Source of the DNA: JAJXWB01 sp964634325 | GTDB lineage: Bacteria > Pseudomonadota > Alphaproteobacteria > Rhizobiales > Beijerinckiaceae | Direction of reading: 5' to 3' | Length of the DNA stretch: 64,000 nt | Assembly: GCA_964634325.1 (NCBI GenBank) | Contig: CAZWJF010000003.1 | Location: 163,029-227,028 of the forward strand | In this document: positions 51,867 to 60,995 of the stretch, piece after piece | How the letters are laid out: the number at the start of each line of letters is the position of its first letter | Position numbering within the stretch: position 1 is the stretch's first letter | Notes under the pieces: generated by a model | Database searches by the model: none | What the model was told of the DNA's origin: nothing | The model's input: the letters and a program-made list of their open reading frames with translations, nothing else | Made by a program: the position numbers and the translations under genes

Positions 51867-52438
51867 GCGATCGCGGCCAGACCCTCGTCGCGCCTGCGCC
51901 CCAAGGGGTGCTCGATCCGGCTACCGGCAAGCCGATCGGCGCGAACGATCCCTATTACATGCGCATCAACGACCAGCTCGCCGACAAGGGCTTTCTGGTC
52001 ACCTCGACCGATGAACTCATCGCCTGGGCGCGCACCGGCTCGCTGATGTGGATGACGTTCGGCCTCGCTTGCTGCGCGGTCGAGATGATTCAACTGTCGA
52101 TGCCGCGCTACGATGTCGAGCGCTACGGCTTCGCGCCGCGCGGTTCTCCGCGCCAGTCCGACGTGATCATCGTCGCCGGCACGCTCACCAACAAGATGGC
52201 TCCGGCGCTGCGCAAGGTCTACGACCAGATGCCCGAGCCGCGCTACGTGATCTCGATGGGCTCCTGCGCCAACGGCGGCGGCTACTATCACTATTCCTAT
52301 TCGGTCGTACGCGGTTGCGACCGCATCGTCCCCGTCGACATTTACGTGCCCGGCTGTCCTCCGTCGGCGGAGGCGCTGCTCTACGGCGTGCTCCTGCTTC
52401 AGCGGAAGATTCGCCGGACTGGAACGATCGAGCGTTAG
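51857..52438 (+). CDS. nuoB: NADH-quinone oxidoreductase subunit B
   Basis: Peripheral-arm subunit carrying the terminal 4Fe-4S cluster N2 beside the quinone site, 193 residues. Cluster ligands visible: the Cys pair in FGLACCAVEMIQ, then Cys in ISMGSCANGGG and in DIYVPGCPPSAEAL. The RYDVERYGFAPRGSPRQSD loop is also conserved. The ATG at 51857 lies inside the end of nuoA, so the frame extension upstream is disregarded. A 42-base gap with a short GC hairpin follows before nuoC. Confidence 0.97.
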   Translation: MGLSDRGQTLVAPAPQGVLDPATGKPIGANDPYYMRINDQLADKGFLVTSTDELIAWARTGSLMWMTFGLACCAVEMIQLSMPRYDVERYGFAPRGSPRQSDVIIVAGTLTNKMAPALRKVYDQMPEPRYVISMGSCANGGGYYHYSYSVVRGCDRIVPVDIYVPGCPPSAEALLYGVLLLQRKIRRTGTIER

Positions 52439-52480
52439 ACCGCGGCTGCGCGCGCGGCCTCAAACAAGGTTCGGTTTGGT

Positions 52481-53086
52481 ATGGATAGCGAACTCAAAAC
52501 CCTCGGCGATGCGATCGCGGCGGCGCTGCCCGGCGCCGTGACGAAGGTCGACGTGGCGTTCGGCGAACTGACGCTGGAGGTCGAGCGTGAGCGCTGGGTC
52601 GAGGTGTTCAGGCATCTGCACGATTCGCCGGACTGCCTGTTCATCAATTTCACGGACCTGTGCGGCGTCGACTATCCGCAGCGCGAGCGTCGCTTCGACG
52701 TCGTCGCGCATCTGCTGTCGCCCAAGCACAACCGCCGCATCCGCGTGAAGACGCAGACAGACGAGACGACGCCGGTCGCCTCGCTGACCGGGCTGTTCAA
52801 GGGCGCCAACTGGTTCGAGCGCGAAGCGTACGATCTGCTGGGCATTCTCTTCTCCGGCCACCCGGACATGCGTCGCATTCTCACGGACTACGGCTTCGAC
52901 GGGCATCCGCTGCGCAAGGACTTCCCGATGACGGGCTACGTTGAGCTCTGGTACGACGACGAGCAGAAGCGCGTCGTCTACAAGCCGGTGAAGCTCAGCC
53001 AGGAGTTCCGCACGTTCGACTTCCTGTCGCCGTGGGAAGGTCCCGATTACGTCCTGCCCGGCGACGAGAAAGCGACGAAGGGTTGA
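52481..53086 (+). CDS. nuoC: NADH-quinone oxidoreductase subunit C
   Basis: 30 kDa-type subunit of the hydrophilic arm, 201 residues, separate from nuoD rather than fused as in Escherichia coli. Seen: the family signature NWFEREAYDLLGILFSGHPD followed by RRILTDYGFDGHPLRKDFPM. It ends 5 bases before nuoD. Confidence 0.96.
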   Translation: MDSELKTLGDAIAAALPGAVTKVDVAFGELTLEVERERWVEVFRHLHDSPDCLFINFTDLCGVDYPQRERRFDVVAHLLSPKHNRRIRVKTQTDETTPVASLTGLFKGANWFEREAYDLLGILFSGHPDMRRILTDYGFDGHPLRKDFPMTGYVELWYDDEQKRVVYKPVKLSQEFRTFDFLSPWEGPDYVLPGDEKATKG

Positions 53087-53091
53087 GCGAA

Positions 53092-54285
53092 ATGACCGAA
53101 CAGCAGTCCCTTCGCAATTTCACGATCAACTTCGGTCCGCAGCATCCGGCGACCCACGGCGTGCTGCGCCTGGTGATCGAGCTCGACGGCGAAGTCGTCG
53201 AGCGCGTCGATCCGCATATCGGCCTCCTGCATCGCGGCACCGAGAAGCTGATGGAGGCGCGCACCTATCTGCAGAACGTGCCGTACTTCGACCGCATGGA
53301 CTATTGGTCGCCGATGAATCAGGAGCACGCCTTCTGTCTGGCGACGGAGAAGCTGCTCGGCATCGAGGTTCCGCGCCGCGGCCAGCTCATTCGCGTGCTC
53401 TACGCGGAAATCGGCCGCTTGCTCTCGCATCTGCTCGCGGTTTGCGCCGTCACCGCCGACGTCGGCGCGCTGACCCCGCAATTGTGGGGCTACGAAGAGC
53501 GCGAAAAACTGATGGTCTTCTACGAGCGCGCTTGCGGCGCGCGCGTGCACGCCAATTATTTCCGCTTCGGCGGCGTGGCGCGCGACCTTCCCGACCAACT
53601 GGTCGAGGACATCGGCAAGTTCTGCGATCCGTTCCTGAAGGTGCTCGACGACCTCGACACGCTGGTCATCGGCAACCGCATCTTCAAGCAGCGCAACGTC
53701 GATATCGGCGTCGTGACGCTGGAGGACTGCTGGAACTGGGGCTTCTCCGGCGTCATGGTGCGCGGCTCTGGCGTTCCGTGGGATCTGCGCAAGGCGCAGC
53801 CCTACGAGTGCTACGAGGAGATGGAGTTCGACATCCCCGTCGGCAAGAACGGCGATTGCTACGATCGCTGCGTCATCCGCATGGAGGAGATGCGCCAGTC
53901 GGTCAGCATCATGCGCCAGTGCGTCAACAAGCTGCTGAGCGAAAGCGGCCGAGGTCCGGTCCAGACGCCCAACCACAAGTTCACGCAGCCCTCGCGCAAA
54001 GACATGAAGCGCTCGATGGAATCGCTCATCAGCCACTTCAAGCTGTTCACCGAGGGCTTCAAGACGCCGCCGGGCGAGGTCTACGCGGCTGTCGAGGCGC
54101 CCAAGGGCGAGTTCGGCGTCTATCTCGTGTCGGACGGCGGCGACAAGCCCTATCGCGCGCATGTGCGCGCGCCGGGCTTCGCCCATCTGCAGGCGATCGA
54201 CGAAATGTCGCGCAAGCACATGCTCGCCGACATGACTGCGATCATCGGCACGCTCGACATCGTGTTCGGGGACGTCGACAGATGA
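53092..54285 (+). CDS. nuoD: NADH-quinone oxidoreductase subunit D
   Basis: 49 kDa subunit that with NuoB forms the quinone-binding site, 397 residues. Seen: NFGPQHPATHGVLRL near residue 15 with the conserved His of the site, HIGLLHRGTEKLME, and the catalytic-region tyrosine in the PYFDRMDYWSPM segment. The C-terminal DIVFGDVDR is the invariant end of the family. The ATG at 53092 follows GAGCGAA. Its stop overlaps the next small gene as ATGA. Confidence 0.98.
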   Translation: MTEQQSLRNFTINFGPQHPATHGVLRLVIELDGEVVERVDPHIGLLHRGTEKLMEARTYLQNVPYFDRMDYWSPMNQEHAFCLATEKLLGIEVPRRGQLIRVLYAEIGRLLSHLLAVCAVTADVGALTPQLWGYEEREKLMVFYERACGARVHANYFRFGGVARDLPDQLVEDIGKFCDPFLKVLDDLDTLVIGNRIFKQRNVDIGVVTLEDCWNWGFSGVMVRGSGVPWDLRKAQPYECYEEMEFDIPVGKNGDCYDRCVIRMEEMRQSVSIMRQCVNKLLSESGRGPVQTPNHKFTQPSRKDMKRSMESLISHFKLFTEGFKTPPGEVYAAVEAPKGEFGVYLVSDGGDKPYRAHVRAPGFAHLQAIDEMSRKHMLADMTAIIGTLDIVFGDVDR

Positions 54286-54503
54286 CCGTCGCCGAATCCC
54301 TCAAGAAGCGGGCGGGCTTCCTCGGCATCGGCGCCGTGTCGTTCGCGCTGGCGCTCGGCGTCACGCGCTACGGCGCGGGCGAGCCGCTCGTGCAGCCGCA
54401 ATCCGATGTGGGCGTCCTGATCGGCCTCGCGCTGGTCGCGCTCTATTTCGTCCTCACCGACACCCGTAGCGCCGCCGACGGCGCCTCGAAGACAGGCCAC
54501 TGA
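54282..54503 (+). CDS. Small membrane protein of unknown function within the nuo operon
   Basis: Not a recognised complex I subunit. It has 73 residues and two hydrophobic helices (about 11-27 and 43-59) joined by a short polar loop (RYGAGEPLVQPQSDVG), with a basic N-terminus and polar C-terminus. It starts by ATGA overlap with nuoD and stops 1 base before the nuoE ATG, so translation is tightly coupled to both. That arrangement strongly supports a real gene. It could be an assembly factor, an accessory subunit or simply a passenger. Confidence 0.72.
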   Translation: MTVAESLKKRAGFLGIGAVSFALALGVTRYGAGEPLVQPQSDVGVLIGLALVALYFVLTDTRSAADGASKTGH

Positions 54504-54504
54504 C

Positions 54505-55143
54505 ATGTCCGCTCGCCGCCTCGCCGCCGACCAGCCCGCAAGCTTCGAGATGACGCCCGAGACGCAGGCGAAGCTTGACCGCATCATCGCGAAGTATCCG
54601 CAAGGCAAGCAGGCCTCGGCGGTCATTTCCGCACTGTGGCTGGCCCAGAAGCAGAACGATTACTGGCTGCCGCGCGCCGCGATCGAAAAGGTCGCCGACA
54701 CTCTGGGCATGCCCTACATTCGCGTGCTCGAGGTCGCGACCTTCTACACGATGTTCAACCTCGAACCGGTCGGCAAGTATTTTATCCAGATGTGCGGCAC
54801 CACGCCGTGCCTGCTCGCCGGCTCCGACGGCATCAAGGCCTATCTCGAGAAGCGCGTCGGTCCGCAGCGCAAGGTGACGGCGGACGGCATGTTCTCCTGG
54901 CTCGAGGTCGAGTGCCTCGGCGCCTGCTGCAACGCGCCGATGGTGCAGATCAACGACGATTATTTCGAGGACCTGACCGTCGAGAACTTCGGCAAGCTGC
55001 TCGACGATCTGGCCGCCGGCCGTCCCGTCAGGGTCGGCTCGCAGACCGGGCGCGTGAGCTCGGAGCCCGACGGCGGCCTGACCACGCTCACGACTTTCTA
55101 TGGCGCCGACGGCAAGTCCGGCCCGCAATCCCTGAAGAAGTGA
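54505..55143 (+). CDS. nuoE: NADH-quinone oxidoreductase subunit E
   Basis: 24 kDa thioredoxin-like subunit holding 2Fe-2S cluster N1a, 212 residues. Ligands: the Cys pair in MCGTTPCLLAGSDG and the pair in CLGACCNAPMVQIND. The alphaproteobacterial-type C-terminal extension (after about residue 170) is low in complexity and polar. Confidence 0.97.
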   Translation: MSARRLAADQPASFEMTPETQAKLDRIIAKYPQGKQASAVISALWLAQKQNDYWLPRAAIEKVADTLGMPYIRVLEVATFYTMFNLEPVGKYFIQMCGTTPCLLAGSDGIKAYLEKRVGPQRKVTADGMFSWLEVECLGACCNAPMVQINDDYFEDLTVENFGKLLDDLAAGRPVRVGSQTGRVSSEPDGGLTTLTTFYGADGKSGPQSLKK

Positions 55144-55151
55144 CGGCCGCC

Positions 55152-56477
<1,326 letters not shown>

Positions 56478-56481
56478 GACC

Positions 56482-58545
56482 ATGGCGAAGCTCATTGTCG
56501 ACGGCATCGAGATCGACGTCCCGCCGGAGTACACGCTGCTTCAGGCGTGCGAAGAGGCGGGCAAGGAGATCCCGCGCTTCTGCTATCACGAGCGCCTGTC
56601 GATCGCCGGCAATTGCCGCATGTGCCTCGTCGAGGTGAAGGGCGGCCCGCCGAAGCCGACCGCCTCCTGCGCGATGAGCGTGAAGGATTTGCGCCCGGGT
56701 CCGAACGGCGAGCCGCCGGTCGTGCTGACCAATTCGCCGATGGTGAAGAAGGCGCGCGAAGGCGTGATGGAGTTCCTGCTGATCAACCATCCGCTCGACT
56801 GCCCGATCTGCGATCAGGGCGGCGAATGCGACTTGCAGGACCAGGCCATGGCCTATGGCGTGGATTCCTCGCGCTTCGCCGAGAACAAGCACGCGGTGAC
56901 CGACAAGTACATCGGCCCGCTGGTCAAGACTTCGATGAACCGCTGCATCCACTGCACGCGCTGCGTCCGCTTCACGGCGGAGGTCGCCGGCACGTCGGAC
57001 ATGGGCGCGATCAATCGCGGCGAGGACATGGAGATCACGACCTATCTCCAGACCGCCATGAAGTCCGAGCTCTCGGCCAATATCGCCGACATCTGCCCGG
57101 TCGGCGCGCTGCTGCCCAAGCCGCAGAATTTCCGCGCGCGCCCGTGGGAGCTGAACAAGACGCCGGGCGTCGACGTGATGGACGCCGTCGGCTCCAACAT
57201 CCGCATCGACACGCGCGGCCGCGAGGTCATGCGCATCCTGCCGCGCGTCAACGATCTCGTGAACGAGGAATGGATTTCCGACAAGGCGCGCCAGATCGTC
57301 GATGGTCTGAAGCGCCAGCGCCTCGACCGTCCCTACATTCGTGAGAACGGCAAGCTGCGCGTCGCCTCCTGGAGCGAGGCGTTCGCCGCCGTCGCCGCCA
57401 AGACCAAGACCGCAGCGCCCGAAAAGATCGGCGCGCTCGCGGGCGATCTCGTCAGCGTCGAGGAGATGTTCGCGCTGAAGCAGCTTGTCGAGAGCCTCGG
57501 CTCGAAGAACCTCGACTGCCGGCAGGATGGGTCGAAGCTCGATCCTTCGCTCGGCCGCGCGTCGTACATTTTCAATACGACCATCGCCGGCATCGATCAG
57601 GCGGACGCGCTCGTCGTCGTCGGCTCCAATCCGCGCAAGGAAGCGCCGGTGCTCAACGCCCGCATTCTCAAGCGCAAGCGCGCCGGCCGGTTCATGACCG
57701 GGCTGATCGGCGAGCGCGCCGATCTGACATACGTCTACGAATATTTCGGCGCCGGGCCCGAAAGCATCGCCGAATTCCTCGCCAAGGCGCCTAAGGATGT
57801 CGCCAGGCCGATGATGATCGTCGGGCAGGCCGCGCTCGCCCGTCCGGACGGCAAGGCCGTACTGTCGGCGCTCGCCAAAGCGGCGCTCGACATGGGCATG
57901 GTCAAGGACGGCTGGAACGGCTTCAACGTGCTGCACACCGCCGCCTCGCGCGTCGGCGGCCTCGACGTCGGCTTCGTGCCGGGCGAGGGCGGTCTCGACG
58001 CCGTCGCCATGACAAATCCGAGCGGCGTCGATCTGCTGTTCAACCTCGGCGCCGACGAGATCGACGTCGCGCCTGGCGCCTTCGTCGTCTACATCGGCAC
58101 GCACGGCGACCGCGGCGCACACCGCGCCGACGTCATCCTGCCGAGCGCCGCCTATACGGAGATGTCCGGCCTTTACGTGAACACGGAAGGCCGCGTGCAG
58201 CGCGCCGATCGCGCGAGCTTCCCGCCGGGCGAGGCCCGCGAGGGTTGGGCGATCCTGCGCGCGCTCTCCGACGCGCTCGGCAAGAGGCTGCCCTACGACT
58301 CGCTCGCGCAGTTGCGTGCGACGCTCGCCGCCGGCCATCCGCATTTCGCGCAGGTCGACGAAATCGTCGCGGCCGATGCGTCGGCGATCTCGGCGCTCGC
58401 CGGGCTCGGCGGCGCGACAGACAAGGCGCCGTTCGGCGCTGCGGTGGCCGACTTCTATCTGACGAACCCGATCGCCCGCGCTTCTGCGGTCATGGCCGAA
58501 TGCTCCGCCGTGGCGGCCGGCGGCTATGCGCAGGCGGCGGAATAG
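56482..58545 (+). CDS. nuoG: NADH-quinone oxidoreductase subunit G
   Basis: 75 kDa subunit with several iron-sulfur clusters, 687 residues. Seen: the 2Fe-2S motif from CYHERLSIAGNCRMC (about 34-48), the His-ligated 4Fe-4S motif HPLDCPICDQGGECDLQDQ near 98-116, and the next cluster in CIHCTRCVRF with the distal Cys in ADICPVGAL. The C-terminal two thirds is the molybdopterin-oxidoreductase-like domain without cofactor. Starts 4 bases after nuoF. Confidence 0.97.
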   Translation: MAKLIVDGIEIDVPPEYTLLQACEEAGKEIPRFCYHERLSIAGNCRMCLVEVKGGPPKPTASCAMSVKDLRPGPNGEPPVVLTNSPMVKKAREGVMEFLLINHPLDCPICDQGGECDLQDQAMAYGVDSSRFAENKHAVTDKYIGPLVKTSMNRCIHCTRCVRFTAEVAGTSDMGAINRGEDMEITTYLQTAMKSELSANIADICPVGALLPKPQNFRARPWELNKTPGVDVMDAVGSNIRIDTRGREVMRILPRVNDLVNEEWISDKARQIVDGLKRQRLDRPYIRENGKLRVASWSEAFAAVAAKTKTAAPEKIGALAGDLVSVEEMFALKQLVESLGSKNLDCRQDGSKLDPSLGRASYIFNTTIAGIDQADALVVVGSNPRKEAPVLNARILKRKRAGRFMTGLIGERADLTYVYEYFGAGPESIAEFLAKAPKDVARPMMIVGQAALARPDGKAVLSALAKAALDMGMVKDGWNGFNVLHTAASRVGGLDVGFVPGEGGLDAVAMTNPSGVDLLFNLGADEIDVAPGAFVVYIGTHGDRGAHRADVILPSAAYTEMSGLYVNTEGRVQRADRASFPPGEAREGWAILRALSDALGKRLPYDSLAQLRATLAAGHPHFAQVDEIVAADASAISALAGLGGATDKAPFGAAVADFYLTNPIARASAVMAECSAVAAGGYAQAAE

Positions 58546-58562
58546 GAGCCCGAGGACAGACC

Positions 58563-59564
58563 ATGGACATCCTGATCGCGCTCCTCATCGTCATCGGCAA
58601 GAGTTTGCTTCTGCTCGTCGCGCTGTTGCTGTTCGTCGCCTATGTGCTGCTCGCCGACCGCAAGATCTGGGCGGCGGTCATGTTGCGCCGCGGCCCCAAC
58701 GTCGTCGGCCCCTTCGGCCTGTTGCAGAGCTTCGCCGACTTTCTGAAGTTCGCGCTGAAAGAGCCGATCATTCCCGACAGCGCCAACAAGGGCGTGTTTC
58801 TGCTCGCGCCGCTGGTCACGGGAACGCTCGCCATCGCGGCGTGGGCGGTGGTGCCGGTCGCGGACGGTTGGGCCGTCGCCAACATCAACGTCGGCATCCT
58901 CTACATCTTCGCGATCTCCTCGCTCGGCGTATACGGCATCATCATGGCCGGCTGGGCGTCGAATTCGAAATATCCGTTCCTCTCGGCGTTGCGTTCCGCA
59001 GCGCAGATGGTGTCCTACGAAGTCTCGATCGGCTTCGTCATTGTCACGGTGCTGCTGCTGGCCGGTTCGCTGAACCTCACCGACATCGTCCACGCGCAGG
59101 ACACCAAGTACGGCGTTTTCGGTTGGTACTGGCTGCGCCTGTTTCCGATGCTGATCATTTTCTTCATCTCGGCCCTCGCCGAGACGAACCGTCCGCCCTT
59201 CGATCTGGTCGAGGCCGAGTCCGAACTGGTCGCGGGCTTCATGGTCGAATATTCGGCGACGCCCTATGTGCTGTTCATGCTCGCCGAATATGTGGCGATC
59301 GTGACCATGTGCGCGATGATGACCATCCTGTTCGCCGGCGGCTGGCTGCCGCCGTTCGACATCGCGCCGTTCAACTGGATTCCCGGGGTCATCTGGTTCG
59401 TCCTGAAGGTCTGCTTCTTCTTCTTCTTCTTCGCCATGGTGAAGGCGCTCGTGCCGCGCTACCGCTACGACCAGCTTATGCGGCTCGGCTGGAAAGTCTT
59501 CCTTCCCCTTTCGCTGGCCGCCGTCGTCATCGTCGCCGGCGTGCTCAAACTCGTCGCGCACTGA
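58563..59564 (+). CDS. nuoH: NADH-quinone oxidoreductase subunit H
   Basis: Membrane subunit joining the quinone pocket to the proton-pumping arm, 333 residues and eight membrane segments. Seen: LADRKIWAAVMLRRGPNVVG, and the acidic loop SALAETNRPPFDLVEAESEL near residue 205 that is conserved in complex I. The ATG at 58563 gives usual length; the frame to 58245 lies in nuoG. Confidence 0.97.
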   Translation: MDILIALLIVIGKSLLLLVALLLFVAYVLLADRKIWAAVMLRRGPNVVGPFGLLQSFADFLKFALKEPIIPDSANKGVFLLAPLVTGTLAIAAWAVVPVADGWAVANINVGILYIFAISSLGVYGIIMAGWASNSKYPFLSALRSAAQMVSYEVSIGFVIVTVLLLAGSLNLTDIVHAQDTKYGVFGWYWLRLFPMLIIFFISALAETNRPPFDLVEAESELVAGFMVEYSATPYVLFMLAEYVAIVTMCAMMTILFAGGWLPPFDIAPFNWIPGVIWFVLKVCFFFFFFAMVKALVPRYRYDQLMRLGWKVFLPLSLAAVVIVAGVLKLVAH

Positions 59565-59574
59565 GGATCGACCC

Positions 59575-60063
59575 ATGAAGCTCGACGCAGCCGTTCGCTC
59601 GCTCTTCCTGACGGAATTCGTCAAGGCCTTCGCCCTGACGATGCGCTACTTCTTCAAGCCGAAGCTGACGCTCAACTATCCGCACGAGAAGAACCCGCAA
59701 TCGCCGCGCTATCGCGGCGAGCACGCGCTGCGTCGCTATCCCAACGGCGAAGAGCGCTGCATCGCCTGCAAGCTCTGCGAGGCGATCTGCCCGGCGCAGG
59801 CCATCACCATCGAGGCCGGACCGCGCCGCAACGACGGCACGCGCCGCACGACGCGCTACGACATCGACATGATGAAATGCATCTACTGCGGTTTCTGCCA
59901 GGAAGCCTGCCCGGTGGACGCGATCGTCGAAGGACCGAATGCGGAGTTCGCGACCGAGACGCGCGAGGAACTGCAATACGACAAGCAGCGGCTGCTCGAT
60001 AACGGCGCCCGCTGGGAGCGCGAACTCGCGCGCAACATCGCGCTCGACGCGCCCTATCGCTGA
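59575..60063 (+). CDS. nuoI: NADH-quinone oxidoreductase subunit I
   Basis: Ferredoxin-like subunit with two 4Fe-4S clusters (N6a, N6b), 162 residues. Ligand motifs CIACKLCEAICP near residue 62 and CIYCGFCQEACP near 101. An N-terminal amphipathic part (FVKAFALTMRYFFKPKLTL) docks on the membrane arm. Ten bases after nuoH. Confidence 0.98.
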   Translation: MKLDAAVRSLFLTEFVKAFALTMRYFFKPKLTLNYPHEKNPQSPRYRGEHALRRYPNGEERCIACKLCEAICPAQAITIEAGPRRNDGTRRTTRYDIDMMKCIYCGFCQEACPVDAIVEGPNAEFATETREELQYDKQRLLDNGARWERELARNIALDAPYR

Positions 60064-60074
60064 GGGCTGACCGC

Positions 60075-60680
60075 ATGACCGCCGCCGCCGCTTTCTTCTA
60101 TCTCTTCTCGGCCCTCATGCTGGCGTCCGCCTTCATGGTGATCGCCGCGCGCAACCCCGTTCACTCCGTGCTGTTCCTCATTCTCGCCTTCGTCAACGCG
60201 GCGGGTTTGTTTCTGCTCGCAGGCGCGGAGTTCCTCGGCATGATGCTGATCGTCGTCTATGTCGGCGCGGTCGCGGTGCTCTTCCTCTTCGTCGTCATGA
60301 TGCTCGACGTCGACTTTGCCGAGCTGAAGGCGGGCTTCCTTCAGGTGCTGCCGCTCGGAGCGGTCATCGGCGCGATCGTGGCCATCGAACTCGTGCTGGT
60401 CGTAGGCGCATGGACCGCTGCGCCCGACAATCTCGTCACGGTCGGCGCCAAGGCGCCGGCGGGCGTCACCAACACCGTGGCGCTCGGCCAGGTGCTCTAC
60501 ACGAAATACCTGCTGTTCTTCCAGGCGGCCGGCCTCGTGCTGCTGACTGCGATGATCGGCGCCATCGTCCTGACGCTGCGCCACAAGGTGGTGAAGCGCC
60601 AGTCGATCCCCGAGCAGAACGCGCGCACGCAGGCGAGCGTCGTCGAAATCAAGAAAGTGGCCTCGCGGGCCGGGGTGTAA
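60075..60680 (+). CDS. nuoJ: NADH-quinone oxidoreductase subunit J
   Basis: Membrane subunit with five helices, 201 residues. Seen: the pi-bulge helix region EFLGMMLIVVYVGAVAVLFL, conserved in complex I. The C-terminal 30 residues after the last helix are basic and polar. Lies 5 bases before nuoK. Confidence 0.96.
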   Translation: MTAAAAFFYLFSALMLASAFMVIAARNPVHSVLFLILAFVNAAGLFLLAGAEFLGMMLIVVYVGAVAVLFLFVVMMLDVDFAELKAGFLQVLPLGAVIGAIVAIELVLVVGAWTAAPDNLVTVGAKAPAGVTNTVALGQVLYTKYLLFFQAAGLVLLTAMIGAIVLTLRHKVVKRQSIPEQNARTQASVVEIKKVASRAGV

Positions 60681-60685
60681 GCGAT

Positions 60686-60994
60686 ATGGCGATTTCCCTC
60701 ACCCACTACCTCGTCGTCGCGGCGATCCTGTTCACGATCGGCGTCGCGGGCATCATCCTCAACCGCAAGAACATCATCGTCATCCTGATGTCGGTCGAGC
60801 TGATCCTGCTGTCGGTCAACATCAACCTGGTGGCCTTCTCCGCGTCGCGCGGCGATCTGGTCGGCCAGGTCTTCGCTCTGCTGATCCTCACGGTCGCGGC
60901 GGCCGAAGCGGCGATCGGCCTCGCGATCCTCGTCACCTACTATCGCAACCGCGGTTCGATCGCGGTCGAAGACATCAACGCGATGAAGGGCTGA
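60686..60994 (+). CDS. nuoK: NADH-quinone oxidoreductase subunit K
   Basis: Small membrane subunit (102 residues, three helices) homologous to MrpC. The two conserved glutamates are seen in LMSVELILLSVNIN near residue 36 and AAAEAAIGLAILV near 72. The frame upstream of the ATG at 60686 lies in nuoJ. One base separates its stop from nuoL. Confidence 0.97.
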   Translation: MAISLTHYLVVAAILFTIGVAGIILNRKNIIVILMSVELILLSVNINLVAFSASRGDLVGQVFALLILTVAAAEAAIGLAILVTYYRNRGSIAVEDINAMKG

Positions 60995-60995
60995 G

